A stretch of 64,000 nt of DNA from Akebia trifoliata (lineage: Eukaryota; Streptophyta; Magnoliopsida; Ranunculales; Lardizabalaceae): assembly GCA_017979445.1 (NCBI GenBank), contig CM030711.1, positions 868,001 to 932,000 of the forward strand. Direction: 5' to 3'. How positions within the stretch are numbered: the first letter of the stretch is position 1; every line of letters starts with the position of its first letter. Positions 49,017-62,589 of the stretch are shown here, piece by piece. Below the pieces are notes generated by a model. That model was not told where the DNA came from and searched no databases. It saw only the letters and a list, made by a program, of their open reading frames with translations. A program made the position numbers and the translations under genes.

Positions 49017-50134
49017 ATGTGTTCATAAATTGAGTGTAGCAGAGATGGGGATGTTGTGATAGATGAGTGGAAAGACTTAAAAAGATAAAAAAGTGGATTA
49101 AGGTAGTTACAACAGATTCATACTTGAATGGATAAAAGACGTGGCTTGAGACATAAGTGAATGGAGGAGCATGATTCATTGACCCAACTCCAAATTTTGA
49201 CGATAAAGCTTTGATGATGCCGATGATAGAACTACACCATTTGTTCAGAGACTCCAATCAATGACAATTGAAATTCTTTGTTGCGATTCTGATTTTGATT
49301 GTGTTATGGATCATTCTAAGAAGTGCTTTTAAAGATAAATATCTCCATTTCAAAATACTATTGGGATGCTTTAACACATTTCGGAGTTGGGTTGGCTCAG
49401 CAGTTGTGTATGCTGTGATTTGGAGTTTGTGGGGTTTTGTTTGCTTTAAAAAAGATAGAAATGACCATTTTGTGTCTTGGGATCTTTCCTCTTCTTGGAG
49501 ATTTTTTTATGCTTAAAGGTTATGGTGGGGTTCCGAAAATTGTGTTACCACTCTGAGACTTTGCTTAGACTCCCACCTTGTATAATTTTGAAAGCAAATG
49601 AAAGATTTTGACCTTATACGATATGAAAATAAAGGGACTAATTGTTCCTACTTAATCAGTGATGTGACCTACAAAGAGAAGCAAAAGTGCATCACAAGAT
49701 CTACCCCTCCATATTAGCTTCTTTGGAAGTGATACATGTTAGCAGAAGAGGATATAATAACTATCCATTGTAGTTCAATACAATGAGGGGCTTATTCAGG
49801 ATTAACCAATCAGACAGAATTAGTATGCCAGTCACTTCGGTTTGTAGTTTGATCCTGTTCTGCGGTGCTAGATCAATGCCTAGATTGTTTCTGTGATCCT
49901 AGCAGGTTGTCTTTTGGCATACTTTTATGTTCCATTTCATACTGCCATCGGTAGTAGCACGAATGTAGCTCTCAATTTGATAGTTGGCTGTATATGTCTT
50001 TTTGAAGCCTTGTATTACACCTGTTTATCATAAATAGAGATCAATAAGCATACTAGAGAGAATAGAGATGTTCGTGCCATATTTCTCTCTAGATTTAAAC
50101 CATTCTTTCTGGGATTGTAAGTTATTTATTTGGT

Positions 50135-50192
50135 CCTAGGGAACTTATTAGAATGTCTTTGGGCCTAGGGAACTTGTCAGAATGTCTTTGGG
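50135..50192. repeat. Tandem duplication, 2 x 29 bp
   Basis: CCTAGGGAACTT and AGAATGTCTTTGGG occur in both units, with two to three differences between. No further meaning is seen. Confidence 0.8.
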
Positions 50193-51170
50193 CAAGTATA
50201 CCTTTTTGGAGTGTAGAAAATCATCAAGTGACGTATTTTCAGCTTTAATCCAGGGAGGAACCAATTGGGATGCGGAGTTGATAGTAATCTTCAAAAGATT
50301 AGGACAAGGTAGCATCTATTTAAATTGTTATGGAAGGATTTATAATATGTTTCTACATTTATTTTAGAGAGCTTCTGGCGTTAGCAAAAGTTGGTGTGGC
50401 AATAGAATCTTTCTTATTTTATTAGAAGACAAATGATCATCCTTTGTGATTGTCTTTGTAGATCTCTTCTGTGGGTGACAAAAACTACAATGATACATAG
50501 TTGATTAAGGGCGGCTTAATGAATCTTTGGGTTATTGGAGGGTCAGATAGTGAGTAGATATAGTGATTAAGAGGTGGTAGTGTCTATGGTCCCTTAGGAA
50601 GATTGCTGAAGAATACAGATTTGTCAAATATTGGGAATACGAAACTATTGAACTGCAAACACAGATTGGTCAAATATTGCCAACCCTGTTATTACCCAAG
50701 CGTTAGCTTGTGGTATGAGAAGACCACACCGGGTTCTTGATTTCCAAGAAACCCTTTCGGGCTTTTGTTGGATTGAAAGAAATGCCAAGAACAACGATCA
50801 TAATCCACATGGACAAGATGCATGATAAATTCAGTCTTTTTATCACACAATTGCTTCATGCTACATCAGCTGGGGGTGGGGTTTATATAGATACGTTTGC
50901 CTTAAATTTTGTTAAACATTTAGAGACAACAAAGATCCCATACTTAATTCTAAATGATTCAACATCCATAAGCTTGTGCCACGTGATTTGAACAAACCAA
51001 TAAATCTGAAATTTTCATTGCATGTGTCAACATCTCATTCGTGTTGAATGATTTTAGTGTCCAATAAGTGGGGAGTTGAAAAAGCTCAAAATACTTTGGC
51101 AAGATTTTATCATTTGTCAAAGCTTTCTCTTTTTTTTTTATTATTATTATTATTTTAAAAATGAGTTGTT

Positions 51171-51311
51171 TTGGGGTGACACAAAAGGGGATACAGAGGT
51201 GACACAATGACGTGGTGGCGCGCGCATAATCGTAGATGCTTTTCCATGAGATACAAGTAAAAAGCATCTACGGTTGTGTCACTCTTGTGTCTCTGTTTGT
51301 GTCGTTTCAGC
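51171..51311. mobile_element. Foldback MITE family F1, copy 7 (variant core)
   Basis: ATCGTAGATGCTTTT and AAAAGCATCTACGGTT form the inner arms. Outer GTGACACAA and GTGTCAC arms pair too. The core differs from copies 1-6 but matches copy 9. Confidence 0.65.
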
Positions 51312-51649
51312 ATTAGTCTTTGTACATTTAGAGACAACAAAGGTTTTCTTACCCTTTAATTTTATTTACAAAGAAAATACATGGAACCAAATATAAACAT
51401 CAATAAGTTTCCATTTTTTTTGCATTTTTAGACATTGAGCCAAACATAAATATTAATTTAATTCAATTAATTTTTTTTTTTTGGCATTTTCAACTCATGT
51501 CATACCACTAGAAAACTCATTTTATTCCCAGCCTGCCTTTGTGCCTAGGAGTAGAGTTATAAATTGGGCTTCTGTCTCGCTAACCTGATCCAGTCCAGTT
51601 AAAAAAGTAGGGGTCAGGTCTTTGCCGGGCTAGGGCTTATTGCCCAACT

Positions 51650-52400
51650 AGGGGTGGCAATGGGTTGGGCCGTGTTGAGTTAAGGTTGTCATGAAAATGT
51701 ATCAAACCCAAACTCGACTCATTTAATAATCGTGTCAAAAACGTAAATCATAACCCAATACATTTTTTAAATAGGTTACCTAACCCGACCGATGTAACCT
51801 GTTTAATAAAATTCTAATCGTAATTGAAAAAAATATGTTTCTTTTACAGTGTCAAAAATAAAATATCATTACTAAAAATAAAGTCACACGGCTATAAATC
51901 AATATCAACCAACATAAATTAAGTTTCGTTGCCAAATGGATCACCAAATTGGGAATCAAATACTATAACTTCTAGATTTAAATGAAAACCTCATATTGAA
52001 ATATAAATATAAATATAAATATAAAAAAATAACTTAGTAAGGAAAGTGTTTTTTTTTTCTTTCCCAGATTAAAAGTTTAATAATTAATTATTTGAAAAGT
52101 ATGTCAAAACACCTTTTATATTTTATAAAATTTGAAAAAAAGTATTTTGAAAAAGTTCTACAAAATTCAAGAAAAAAAAAAAAAGTAAAAAGAGGGGGTA
52201 ATTTAGAAAATCCTTAAATAATTGTTGATATTTGAGATACCTCTTATGTTTCATGATTTAAAACGACACATTAATAACAAAATAAATAAATGTGTTAAAA
52301 TAGGTAAAGCGGGTTAACATCCTTAACCAAATCCAACCCATTTAATAATTGTGTTAGACGGGTCAACACTATTATGATCCAAACCCACTAATTTTGTGTC
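51650..52400. mobile_element. Possible degraded TIR transposon
   Basis: The block starts GGGGTGGCAATGGGTTGGGC. At its far end, the complement contains GTGGGTTTGGATCAT and GTTGACCCG. CCATTTAATAAT-type motifs occur near both ends (about 51719 and 52348). The match between ends is weak and no target duplication was found. Confidence 0.3.
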
Positions 52401-53094
52401 ATTTTTTCCTAGAAAAAATATGTTTAATTAATTGTGTAATTTTATAAGAAAAAATAACTAAACTCATTTATTGCGTTATTAGGGATTCTCTAACTACTAC
52501 AAGCAGGCATAATGATATAAATTATTGATTGGAATGGTGTCTATAAATCTGTTTAAAAGATTCGGCTTACTACACTTGACAAAATGCTGGTGTTACTGAT
52601 TGGCGATGAGCAAACGATATAATCTTGATTTTACTTATAATACCCAAAATACCCTCCCAAAGAGTGTAATTTTCTAAACACAAAAATTTGTTAGCTAATC
52701 TCTTGTGGATTTTTGACTCCTCATTAATCTTCAAGTTCTAACGTAAAACTTTGTTTCCTCTTCTTTAAATTTAAGACATCTCCATCAACCTTCACACCTT
52801 ACAAACAAGATAGGATTCTAGGAGTAAAAGATAATGGATTTTCACGTAATTTTTTTTTTTCTTCAAGAGGTCGAAGTCGATGGATTAAAGATGCGGTTTA
52901 ATGAGTTAAAGAACTTGAAGATGATGATATTTTAGTGAAAAAATCAAGATTTTCTTCAAAAAGTAGAAATTGATGAATTGAAAACTAGGTCGATTAGGTT
53001 ACAGAGTTTGAAGATGACTAGTTTTTTTTGAGAAAAATCACAATTTTTGGAAGTTGAGCTTCCATCACTTACTCTCTAGAATTATATGATGATG

Positions 53095-53180
53095 TGTTGA
53101 TGAAAATTAATGTTTTCCAGCTGATGACACACCCCTTGATTTCAGTCTGGCATGAGAGACTAACATAAAATGACTAAATT
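53095..53180 (-). repeat. Dispersed repeat F3, copy 3
   Basis: On the minus strand this reads GTAATTTAGTCATTTTATG, TTAGTCTCTCATGCCAGAC and GTGTCATCAGCTGGAAAA, matching copy 2 at 38088-38220. Its reverse orientation shows the repeat is mobile or was inverted. Confidence 0.5.
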
Positions 53181-55020
53181 ACCCTCATCTTCAATAAAAA
53201 TAAAAATAAAAATAAAAATCCTCTGAAAGACTGAAACCAAGGGGTATGTCTGATAAGAACTCTCTCAAAACTAAAACTTGGGTGGCCTAAAAAGAGTCTT
53301 GTTTGATATATTAAAAATTTGGACCACCAAGACAGTGCATATATGGGTCATACGCCAACTCATAATGAAGACAACATAATCACTGGGACCATATGCACCG
53401 CCCCAAGTTATTATATTACACTCACACACCTAAGAATAATTCACTTTTTCCAAATTTCCCAATTCTTTTTGGCCATCAAAGTAAAGTTTCTTAGTCAAAC
53501 AAACTTAAAAGTTACCAAAACATCAAAACCTAATCAGTGAAATTAGATAGAATTCTTCTTGCTTCTAGACCCAAAAAAGCTACCCTTATATATGACGTTT
53601 CAACCTTGTCCTCCAAATATGAAAAAGAAGCAAAAGCTTCCAAAATCTCAAAAGCAAAAGAAAGAAAAAAGGAGTCCAAGAACATTAATAAAGTTAAACT
53701 ACCTTGCTGTCATCATCATTTGATGGAATGTGTGGAGGCACATAGATAAAAAGTTGTGATTAATTATTGATCATTCTGATCCAAATAACCATCCCATTGT
53801 CCATGGAAATAGAAAAAAATAAAAAATGTGTACAACTCTTCTGGTCACTTTGAGGAATGAGGACCCACCATGGTCACATGTACACTGCATAAAACATCAA
53901 CAACTAACATGAAAAAAATTAAAGAAGCTCATGATGTGATTCAGAGTTTGTCTTGAAATAATGCTTTACCCCCTAAATATCTAGTCCATTGTTGCCTGAT
54001 GTGCTCTAATGCATTTTAGGGAGAATTGGCCAATTGTGGGTTCGAATGGCATTTCACCCCAAACACAATGCATCTGTTGATTCGGACCTTCGCTTAGTTT
54101 CACTATAGCTTCATCCTGGTCATGGATAAATCATCGAGGATTAGAGATCATCTGGACATGGGACGGCTCAATGTATATGATTTTTCATTTTACGATAGAC
54201 AAGCATGTCTTACAATTGTTGAACCAGTTGCCGCAGTTATTTATTTGATCATGGACTCCAATATATATAGGGTCTTGTTCGGTAGACACTGTTAGAGAAA
54301 CAACACAGAGCCAATGCTTTTATCCTATATGACTTAAAAGTTTCAGATTTGATTGATTTTTTTATGAGGATGATCTCTATGATGAGGAGATCATCATAAA
54401 AAAAATAAATAAATAAATAAAATCAGTCCAATCTGAAACTTCTATCACCATCAAAAGTGATTTAGAATTGTGAATCGTTGACTTTTTTTATCATTAATTT
54501 GTAAACCATTTTTAATGGGGTTAGAAATTTCAGATTGGACTGATATATTTTCATATAGGAAAGAAATTTACTTTCATGTATCATCCATTATTTAAGCTGC
54601 ATGTCTTATTCATCAGGGAAGAAGGACCATAGAATTTTGAAGAAATTCACTAAAAGTGACTTGATGGAATGGTTTGGATTTTTTGTTTTTTGTTTTTGAC
54701 AAAAGAGAACCCAAGTAAATAGCTTTGCAGGTTAAATGGCGAACTAGGATTGTAGAGGATGACGAGACGACGACAACGATGATAGCTTATATCCCATATC
54801 ATATTGTTATGATCTCACAGATTGAATCCGTAATCCTCAAATTTGGGGCCCTACATATACGCATGCTAGGAAATTGGTGCTCTCAATCTAAAGTAGTTGT
54901 CTGCCATGCATGTAAAAATGTCTCACTTTGAACATATAGATTAATTTATCAAGTGTTTTACCAAAACAGCCATATATTCATCGAAATCATCGACCCAACC
55001 ACCCTTTTAAAATATTCATA

Positions 55021-55214
55021 AAAAGGGTGATATATCAATTTTGGTATTTATTTATTTTTACCAAAATGGGTATCTATCGCACGGACATTAAACTAAATTT
55101 ACCTTTATACCCTTATGTTCAACTTGAAATAAATCCTAAAGGAGTAAAATCACAAATGCCAGTACCTATTTTGGGAAGAATCAATAAATACCAAATTGGG
55201 TATATGACCCTTTT
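55021..55214. mobile_element. MITE with AAAAGGGT termini
   Basis: The left end AAAAGGGTGATATATCAATT then TTGGTATTTAT is mirrored by the complement of ATAAATACCAAATTGGGTAT then ATGACCCTTTT. It is 194 bp, with termini of about 31 bp. No coding capacity. Confidence 0.65.
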
Positions 55215-55917
55215 AATAAATATCTTTCACCATTTTTGCACTTTTCTTTGTTATCATTTTTACCCCAAAGTCTAAATTATGTGTGATGAAGTTTTTCATG
55301 CTGTGTTTGTCTCTGTTATTATGATATCCTAATCACGGTGTAAGATACTTTATCCACTAATTTAGCGTTTGTCGAAAAAAAAAAAATTAATTTAACAAAT
55401 CCAATATGAGAATTGCATAACTTAAAAATCCTATATATAAAATTAAGAAAAGGAAATCCCACTAAAAGACTAGAATTCCCCTTTCCCACGTCTCTCCCTT
55501 TCCACATCTCTCAAATTATAACAAAAGTCTTATCATAACTAAAAAAGAAAACCATTTTTCTTACAACCTTAGTAAGATCTCAAATCTTACTAAAGGTCAT
55601 TAGACCCACATGGATTACTACATTAGCAAATCAACACCACAAAATTTCATGAAAAACTTTGATTAAAATAATATTTAAAAAAGAAAGATTATTTTGAGCT
55701 TCATCCAAGATTTTGAAAATGGATGGCTATTGAACTCTCAAATCCAAGGGTAAAATTCAATGGTATACAATAACTTTTTTTTTTTTTAATTTATTTTTTC
55801 AAAGTTGTTAAATTTTTTTCCTCTACATCCCTATGCCATTGGATCATGTTTTTGAATGCTAGAATGTGAACTCACGTTATGATTTATAATCTTATATTTA
55901 GATCCATCTAAAAAAGA

Positions 55918-56039
55918 TAGGGGAAATTATAATATAAAAAACCTAACTAAACAATTATTTATAAAAAAAAGTACTAATTTTTTTATAAATAATTGTTTAA
56001 TTAAGTTTTTTTTATTTTTATTTTTATAATTTCTCCAAA
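55918..56039. mobile_element. Small AT-rich hairpin element
   Basis: GGGGAAATTATAATATAAAA and ACAATTATTTATAAAAAAA are mirrored by TTTTTTTATAAATAATTGTT and TTTTATAATTTCTCC. About 120 bp. It could be a MITE or an AT-rich palindrome of other origin. Confidence 0.5.
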
Positions 56040-57136
56040 AAGATAATCTATTATGACTAAAGTAATTAATCAACATTTTATTGGGTTTCATGTTATTTTA
56101 GGCTACTTAAATATGAAATGTAAAAGAAAAAAAAAACAAAGAGTAAGGATAAAATTGTTTTACAAAACAAAAATCCTTGATTGAGAAAATAATGAAAATC
56201 CTGTCACAATTTTAGCTTTTTTTAAGGGACATTGAAAAGAGTAAAAAATGGACAAAAAAATTAGTTGTTAAGATTTTACTTTATGATATATATTTTGTAG
56301 TTAAAATTTTATATAAAATACATCTTTAAATAATTTATTGCATTAGAATAGACTTTCATTGATATCCGACAAACAACATGTAGACTGATTCTATGTTAGG
56401 ATCAATGTTGGACAAACAACTTTGAAGCTAATCTGACCAAGGTTTATTATCACGGGATGAAGGAAAATCTAATTCAAGATACATAAAATGTAATTTAATG
56501 CGACCAAACAGACTCATATTTATCGTAAGGAAAATCATAGTATCATCCATTTCCCATCCTCCTTAGGTCCAGACCGTTGGATGTAATCAAGATCAGTATT
56601 GTGTGAATCCCACAACCATGGACCACGAGTGGGGATGGTGGTTAAGGGGTTGTGCTAACATGTTAGGTAGGAAAAAAGAGATAACTTTATATACAAGTTG
56701 TGTATCATCGAAGAAAAAATATTTTTTGAGAAAAAAAAGAGTTTTCTTGTATTTGATTGAACTTAGGAAAATATCAAAAAGAAAGTTGATTTCGAGAATA
56801 TTTTTTCTGTGAAAATGTGCAATTATGCACATCCAAATCGTATTATCTACCAAAAATCACTTTTCAATCGATTTTCTCATGCAATCATAGATACGGACCT
56901 TAAAATAAATTATGTAACTAATAAAAAAAGGTTATGGTTAATATGTTACTTTAAAGTGAGAAAGTAGAATAAATCCAAACAAGTTCTTGTCTTTTTATTT
57001 TATAGCATTAGAGATGTGGATTAGGATAACCCTAAATAACATTGGATTCTATTCGATTTAGAATATTAAACAACTCCTAATAATTCACACACAAACCCTA
57101 ATGGAGTTAATTTTACAATTGGCTTTTTTCCTCTAT

Positions 57137-58820
57137 TTAAGAGTAAGTCGAGTTGAAGGACCGCGATGTTGAGGATGATTGAGATGGCCAGAATTGTGCA
57201 TTCTTCACCCTCGAGACACTTGCTAGAACGCCCAAAGGCGTCACATCCCCGATCACCGTTACCTTCTTTGCCGCAAAGTCTATGTTGAATGACGTCACTC
57301 CTGCTCACATTTGCAAATAACATACACAATAAGCCCAACTTTTTACAATAACAAAATAAAATTATTCAAAAGATTTGGGTTTGTTAAAAGAATTTTATCC
57401 TTCTATTCCATTATGTTCAAAGCCAAGCCTTCTGATAGCCCAACGTTCTCAGTTATTAACAAGGATTTTGATTAATCGTCTGACCAATCATAATATTGCT
57501 AAATAATATCTTATGTATTAAGGATATGTTAAAGATATGTTTGGTTTATGCAAAATTTTTTAAAGGGTTGTTGGATAAGGGGGAGAAAATTATTTTTCTA
57601 TTTGAATTAATAAAAAAGAGAGAATATATAGCCACACCAAATTTTCTAATTGCACACAAATTTCTGAAACTACATATCACACACCAGATAAAGAAAAAGA
57701 CAAGATTTTTTTTTGAGCACAAAAAAAAAAAAAAAAAATGGAAGAAGAGGAACCCAAAAAAAAAAAAAAAGGAGCAAAACGAACCTTCAATTTCTTTCTT
57801 GATCACTCCCTTACTCTCAGAACCAGCTCTTTTAGAGTTCAAAGAAATTTTCTTCCTTGGTAAATTAAAAAGAAAAAAATCCTTTGAAGAAGAAGAAATT
57901 GAAATTAAAGGGATAATTGTTTGGTGTGTTATATAGAAATTTGGTGTGGAAATATTAGCTTTGAAAAATGCCTTTTAGAGCACTCCATGCTACATCCAAA
58001 CAGACCTTTAGAGATTATTCCTTGTTTTTTTTTTTTCCTGAAACTGCTTAAATTACCTTGCATTCTAGAAATGTGTTTCCTCACTTTCCCTTCACAGCCT
58101 TTGCAGTGTAAAGAAACCCTCAAAACCACAACCTGCCAAAACTCTTTCAGGTCACAATAATAATAATAAAGAGATTCTATTGCCACACCAACTTTAACTA
58201 ACAGCACTCCAATCCATATGTAAATCACCGTAGAATTCACAAACATCTTGGAATGCTGTTAGTAAAATTTGGCATGGCAATAGAAGCTCTCTAATAATAA
58301 TAATAATAAAAAATAAATTTGTACTAATTTTTATAACAAAAGAGAGAGAGAGAGAATTTAATTTGAAAAAAAAAACCTGGTCAGGAGATCTAGTTGAAGA
58401 AGAAGGTTTCAAAGCAGGAGATTCATCATCTGCCTTAACAAACCAAGGTTTAGCCGGTTGGACCGGAACCAATGAAGCAATCGGGTCCAACACAGAAACC
58501 GGTTCGAATTCCGATAACACGTCAAAGACAGGAGTTTCACTCAAGAGATATCGAGACGACCCAGGAGGGCTAATAAGGTCATTTGACTTTTTTGAACTCT
58601 TCCTACTCTTTTGATGGTAAGATTTATTAGTAGGCTTTGTGGATGGTTGAGAATTAGAGGAAGAAGGAATAAGCGCTCTAGCTGCTCTTCGACCGTCTCT
58701 GAGGTGTGGGTTGTGTCGGTCTATGGCTCGACCGCCATGGCGAACCATGGACCGTTGGTCCATGTTCACACATATGGCTGTTGAAGCTGGAGATGAACAG
58801 AAGAGATCGATTCCTTTCAT
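57137..58820 (-). CDS. NaKR-like heavy-metal-associated (HMA) domain protein
   Basis: Three exons, 58820-58377, 58132-58057 and 57300-57137, give 227 residues. The N-terminal half begins MKGIDLFCSSPASTAICV, is basic and Ser-rich, and carries the family block SPPGSSRYLLSETP. The HMA domain (about 149-213) has the metal-binding CxxC as C158-K-G-C161, then SFNIDFAAKKVTV and DVTPLGVLASVSRVKNAQFW. This order matches Arabidopsis SODIUM POTASSIUM ROOT DEFECTIVE proteins, phloem proteins that affect Na/K balance and flowering through long-distance FT movement. It is likely to bind a soft metal ion via C158/C161. Intron 1 contains an F2 element. It could equally be called a HIPP-related protein; which NaKR paralogue it is cannot be decided here. 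Confidence 0.9.
58170..58292. mobile_element. TIR family F2, copy 3
   Basis: AGAGATTCTATTGCCACACC is mirrored by GGCATGGCAATAGAAGCTCT. An inner pair (AACAGCACTCCAA and TTGGAATGCTGTT) also folds. Both flanks are TAA/AAT repeats, so it inserted into, or duplicated, a TAA target. It fills half of NaKR intron 1. Confidence 0.8.
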
Positions 58821-59124
58821 TTGTCTTCGAAAGTGATATTAGCTATCAAGAAGAGAATTAGAGAAGATGGTTTTAAACTTTTAATGCCATGAGTGAGAGA
58901 GAAAGAGAGATGAGTATTGAGAAAGTATCACTCGGCTGGCCCACTATTATTAATTTTAGAATAAAATAAGTTTTAGAGGATATATGACGTCATTGCTTTG
59001 ATATTGTTTCAACTCAACTCGGATGAGTCAAATAAAAATATATTAATTTATAAACATTTTAATATTTAATTTAAAAAAAAATTATTTTTCATTCTCTATA
59101 AAAATGTATTATATATAAGTGTAA

Positions 59125-59231
59125 TGATTTTCTGATACCCCCCCCCCCCCCCTTTGACACACACCCCCATCACAGACAAATGATCTACGGTTCTATGATG
59201 GGTGCATGTCAGATGGGGCGTCATATTATCA
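59125..59231. mobile_element. Foldback MITE family F1, copy 8
   Basis: The left end TGATTTTCTGATACCCCCC matches copy 1. The inside pairs CCCCCATCACAGACAAATGA with the ATGATGGGTGCATGTC side. It lies about 300 bp upstream of the NaKR-like start codon. Confidence 0.6.
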
Positions 59232-60024
59232 CAACTCTATATAAGATACCAACTAATCTAGTTGGTAAAATCTATTGATGATGATACCATAGTCTTTAGC
59301 ATGATCTAAAATATTGGAATGTATACATATCGATATTGGTCCAGATCAATATAAAACATTGGCCTCGAAATAGTGAATGTATTTGGTTTATATCGAATGT
59401 ATAGGTTGATATCGAATCGATATTCTCATTAATCGAAACATTTAATCGATACGATATTTTAAACCATGGTCCTTAGTTCATTTCTAGTCGCCACCATATT
59501 ATTTATCTATTTATTAAAAATAAAATAAAATTGGTCTAACATTTGATGTGATTCCATCATTTTGTATAAGTTGATTTTATCTAATTTGTGAACCGAGTCA
59601 CCTTGAAATACAATTAAGTTGAGTCAACTCATCCAAATGTTGAGTCAATTTGACAGAGTAAACTATGCCTTCGTTCACTTCTTTATGGGATGAGTATTAG
59701 AAATTTTGAAAGTCCAATGGAACCGTTGAGATGGTTGAGAAATTTAGGTTCCATGGGATCAGTTTTCCTAACAAATGAACCATAAAATTTTCTAAGGGAA
59801 GGGATGTTAATGAATTCAGAGAAAATATTTTCAGGTTAAAAAAAACTTTTTGATAAAATATATCCCTAGATTTTAAAAAAATTGTAAAAATAAGAGCAGT
59901 ACAAATCGCTAGGAATTATGTATTTTCTTCTCCAACTCATATTTCTTGACATAAGTGCCACATGGCATGACAATAATATCAAACTTATTGGTCATTCCTT
60001 TGGACTAGATTTAACTAAAGGAAA

Positions 60025-60170
60025 ATGCTGGAATGACACAGATGGAGACACAAAGATGACAAAAATGAAGTGATGACGTGCACATAGCCGTAGATGCTTT
60101 TTATTCGTGTCTCGTGGAAAAGCATCTATGGTTATATGTGGACCACCACATCATTGTGTCACCCCAGCAT
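60025..60170. mobile_element. Foldback MITE family F1, copy 9 (variant core)
   Basis: The termini ATGCTGGAATGACAC and GTGTCACCCCAGCAT pair. The core pairs AGCCGTAGATGCTTTT with AAAAGCATCTATGGTT. The same core is in copy 7. Confidence 0.7.
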
Positions 60171-60466
60171 GACTCCTAACTAAAAGTATGTCATTTTAGG
60201 AATCTTTATGCCATCTGATTGGAACTCGCATGGGCTTCTTTAATGCATTTGTATGTATGCTTGTTAAGACTCGCGCAAGTGGAGAGAGAGATCTTCAAAG
60301 GTAGTTTTCATCATTTATGTTGTTTGGTGAAATATACGATTCTTGATTAGGATTGAATCGATAACTTATCAAGTCGATTTTAAATCAATTATTTTCCAAT
60401 AGATAATGACCAATCCAATTATGTGTTTAGGAAGTGTCAACTTAGCTAACTGGTAAGGAGTGCTAT

Positions 60467-60682
60467 TGATACGACTCCCCGACGTGCCATACTCAACCGA
60501 CTCCCCTAACATGGGGTGTGCCAGAACCATAGATCATTTTTATGTCTCGGGATATACAATCACACATTCCCATAAGTATGTGCAGTTGTGTGTCTCAATG
60601 AAAGAAAATTTATCGTTCTGACACACCGCACATCAAGGAATCGATTGAGTATGTCATGTGGGGGTGTCAAATTATCACGACT
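60467..60682. mobile_element. Foldback MITE family F1, copy 10
   Basis: ACTCAACCGACTCC pairs with the GGAATCGATTGAGT side, GTGTGCCAGAACCATAGAT with TTATCGTTCTGACACAC, and GGGATATACAATCACACA with TGTGCAGTTGTGTGTCTC. This is the longest hairpin of the group, over 200 bp. Confidence 0.75.
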
Positions 60683-62589
60683 GAATGATAAGATATGTAG
60701 AGTGTTGTTCCCACACCCTAGGCCTAAATCCTCTTGAAGTCAACTTTATTTACTAACCACTAACCTTATACCTATCAAAAAATTATGTGTTGAAATTATA
60801 TTCTTCTTAAATTGAATCGGATTGGATTAAGATGGTCTAAAAATATTGATTTTTCAGGTAGGATTGGGCATTTGATTTTGGTTTAATAAATTCCTTATCA
60901 GATCAGTTCGGATTTGTTAAAATCCGATTTGATTATGCCCAATTTTTTGGTCTATTATTTCATCCCAAAATTTGCCAATTTTTTTTAAAAAAAAGAAACT
61001 TTTCCAAATTAACAAAATTTGTCCGAGTTATTATATAATTGTAATCGACAAAACCAATTCATGGACAAGGTGATGAGGCCTAGGATATTTAATGTTGAAG
61101 GGGTCAAATGTTATTAATTGTCAAAGAAGATTGATGACTCAATGATCTTGATTGATCTAAAGGTGGTCCATCATAATTTGTCATACTTTTTGAGTGGAGA
61201 ATAGAATCGGATTGTTAGGGAACAAATGCCCGATTTGATTCGATACTCATTTCTTTCTTCATATATATATATATGTTTTTTTTTTTTTAATATAAAAAAA
61301 AATTAAGATAAGATGAATGAAAGAAAGGAACAAAAAGCTACTTTTTCTCCTCCCATTATCTCTACTTCTCATCCGCAAACTAATCGAATCTGATGCGTTT
61401 ATGCGACTTCCTGTCTTTTAATTCCTTTATATATCTCCTCACATTGTTGTTTTCTCTCTCTCTCTCTCTCTCTCTCTCTAAACAATTTCTAATGTTTAAT
61501 TGGTCTCACTGAAACCATTAGTTTTTTATCACGCGTTTAAAGATGTAGGCCTTTTGTTAATATTAATAGAATGAGTCTCTCTCTCTCTCTCTCTCTCCCC
61601 CTGATACTTATTGGATTGAAACCTTGTCATATTGAGGTTTAATCGGATCTTAATATTATGATTTAAATCTATTCGATAACAATCAAATCATGTATGATTA
61701 TATTATTTTAGGGTGAATAATTATTTTGTGAGCTGAAAATGAACTATTTATGATTCTGGTCACTTTTCATTTTAATTATTAAAATATAAATAATTAAATT
61801 TTCATTAAAAAAAAAATTGAGAACAAAGTGACTATTTCTAAGGTTTAAAGTGACTTCAAACCTGCAAAATAGTCTCTTTAAAATCCTCTGAATTTGTTAT
61901 CGTTCACGATTTGCTAATTAATATGACCAGTGAGTCAGAATTGTAAATTCACCAAAAGTTGATCACTTTTTCGTAAAGATCTAGTTTTATTTTTAATCAA
62001 GATATCTGTCTATTTGGGGTGTTTAGAACACACAACTAATTCTCAGGGCATATACAATCTCCTCCCCCACATGCATTAGGAAATTTTTGGGATAAATCGT
62101 TGAGTGTGACCTCTAAGGGAAGATTCAAACTCAAGACGTTCACTTCCCAAGATGTAGTGTTGGCCATCTCACCAATCTTTGGCGTTGATCAAATCCAATT
62201 TTACGTAAGATTTAAATAAATATTTTATATTTAAATAAACTAAAATATATAATTTATCAAGTGCTCAAATCTGGCCCAATCGGTTGGTAACATGGTTTTG
62301 AAATGTGGATTTGGTGTTGGCCATGTATGGTTCGAACCAATTGATCCCAACTTGGTCAATCCAAGATTCAAAAGATTCAAATTTAATTGATAGCTTACAT
62401 TTATATATTTTTTTAAAATGAGTTTGTGAATTATGAACTATTTTAATAGAAGATGATACAATCACATAATCTCAATTATATAAACAATTAAATTCTTAAG
62501 AATACATTTATATAATTATAAAACAAACAAGCAAACATCTCAACCGGTACAAACCAATTTGAATTATTGAGTTTTCAAAAGAATACCCT

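Larger units (their letters stand above)
48291..57136. other. Gene-free stretch between SG1 and the NaKR-like gene
   Basis: 8.8 kb without a gene I can support. It contains a SINE (48769-49016), a 29-bp tandem duplication (50135-50192), an F1 foldback (51171), a possible TIR remnant (about 51650-52400) with AACCCATTTAATAAT-type motifs, a copy of F3 (53095), two small TIR elements (55021 and 55918), and long AT-rich runs. Open frames here are short and show no conserved motif. Confidence 0.6.

Noticed and set aside
49268..49516. Hydrophobic 82-residue frame
   Set aside because: No conserved motif, no neighbouring exon, and the surroundings are non-coding. A faint likeness to LINE C-termini is too weak to call.
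57496..57936. 146-residue Lys-rich plus-strand frame in the NaKR intron 2
   Set aside because: It consists of A-rich low-complexity DNA translated as poly-Lys/Glu, with no conserved segment.
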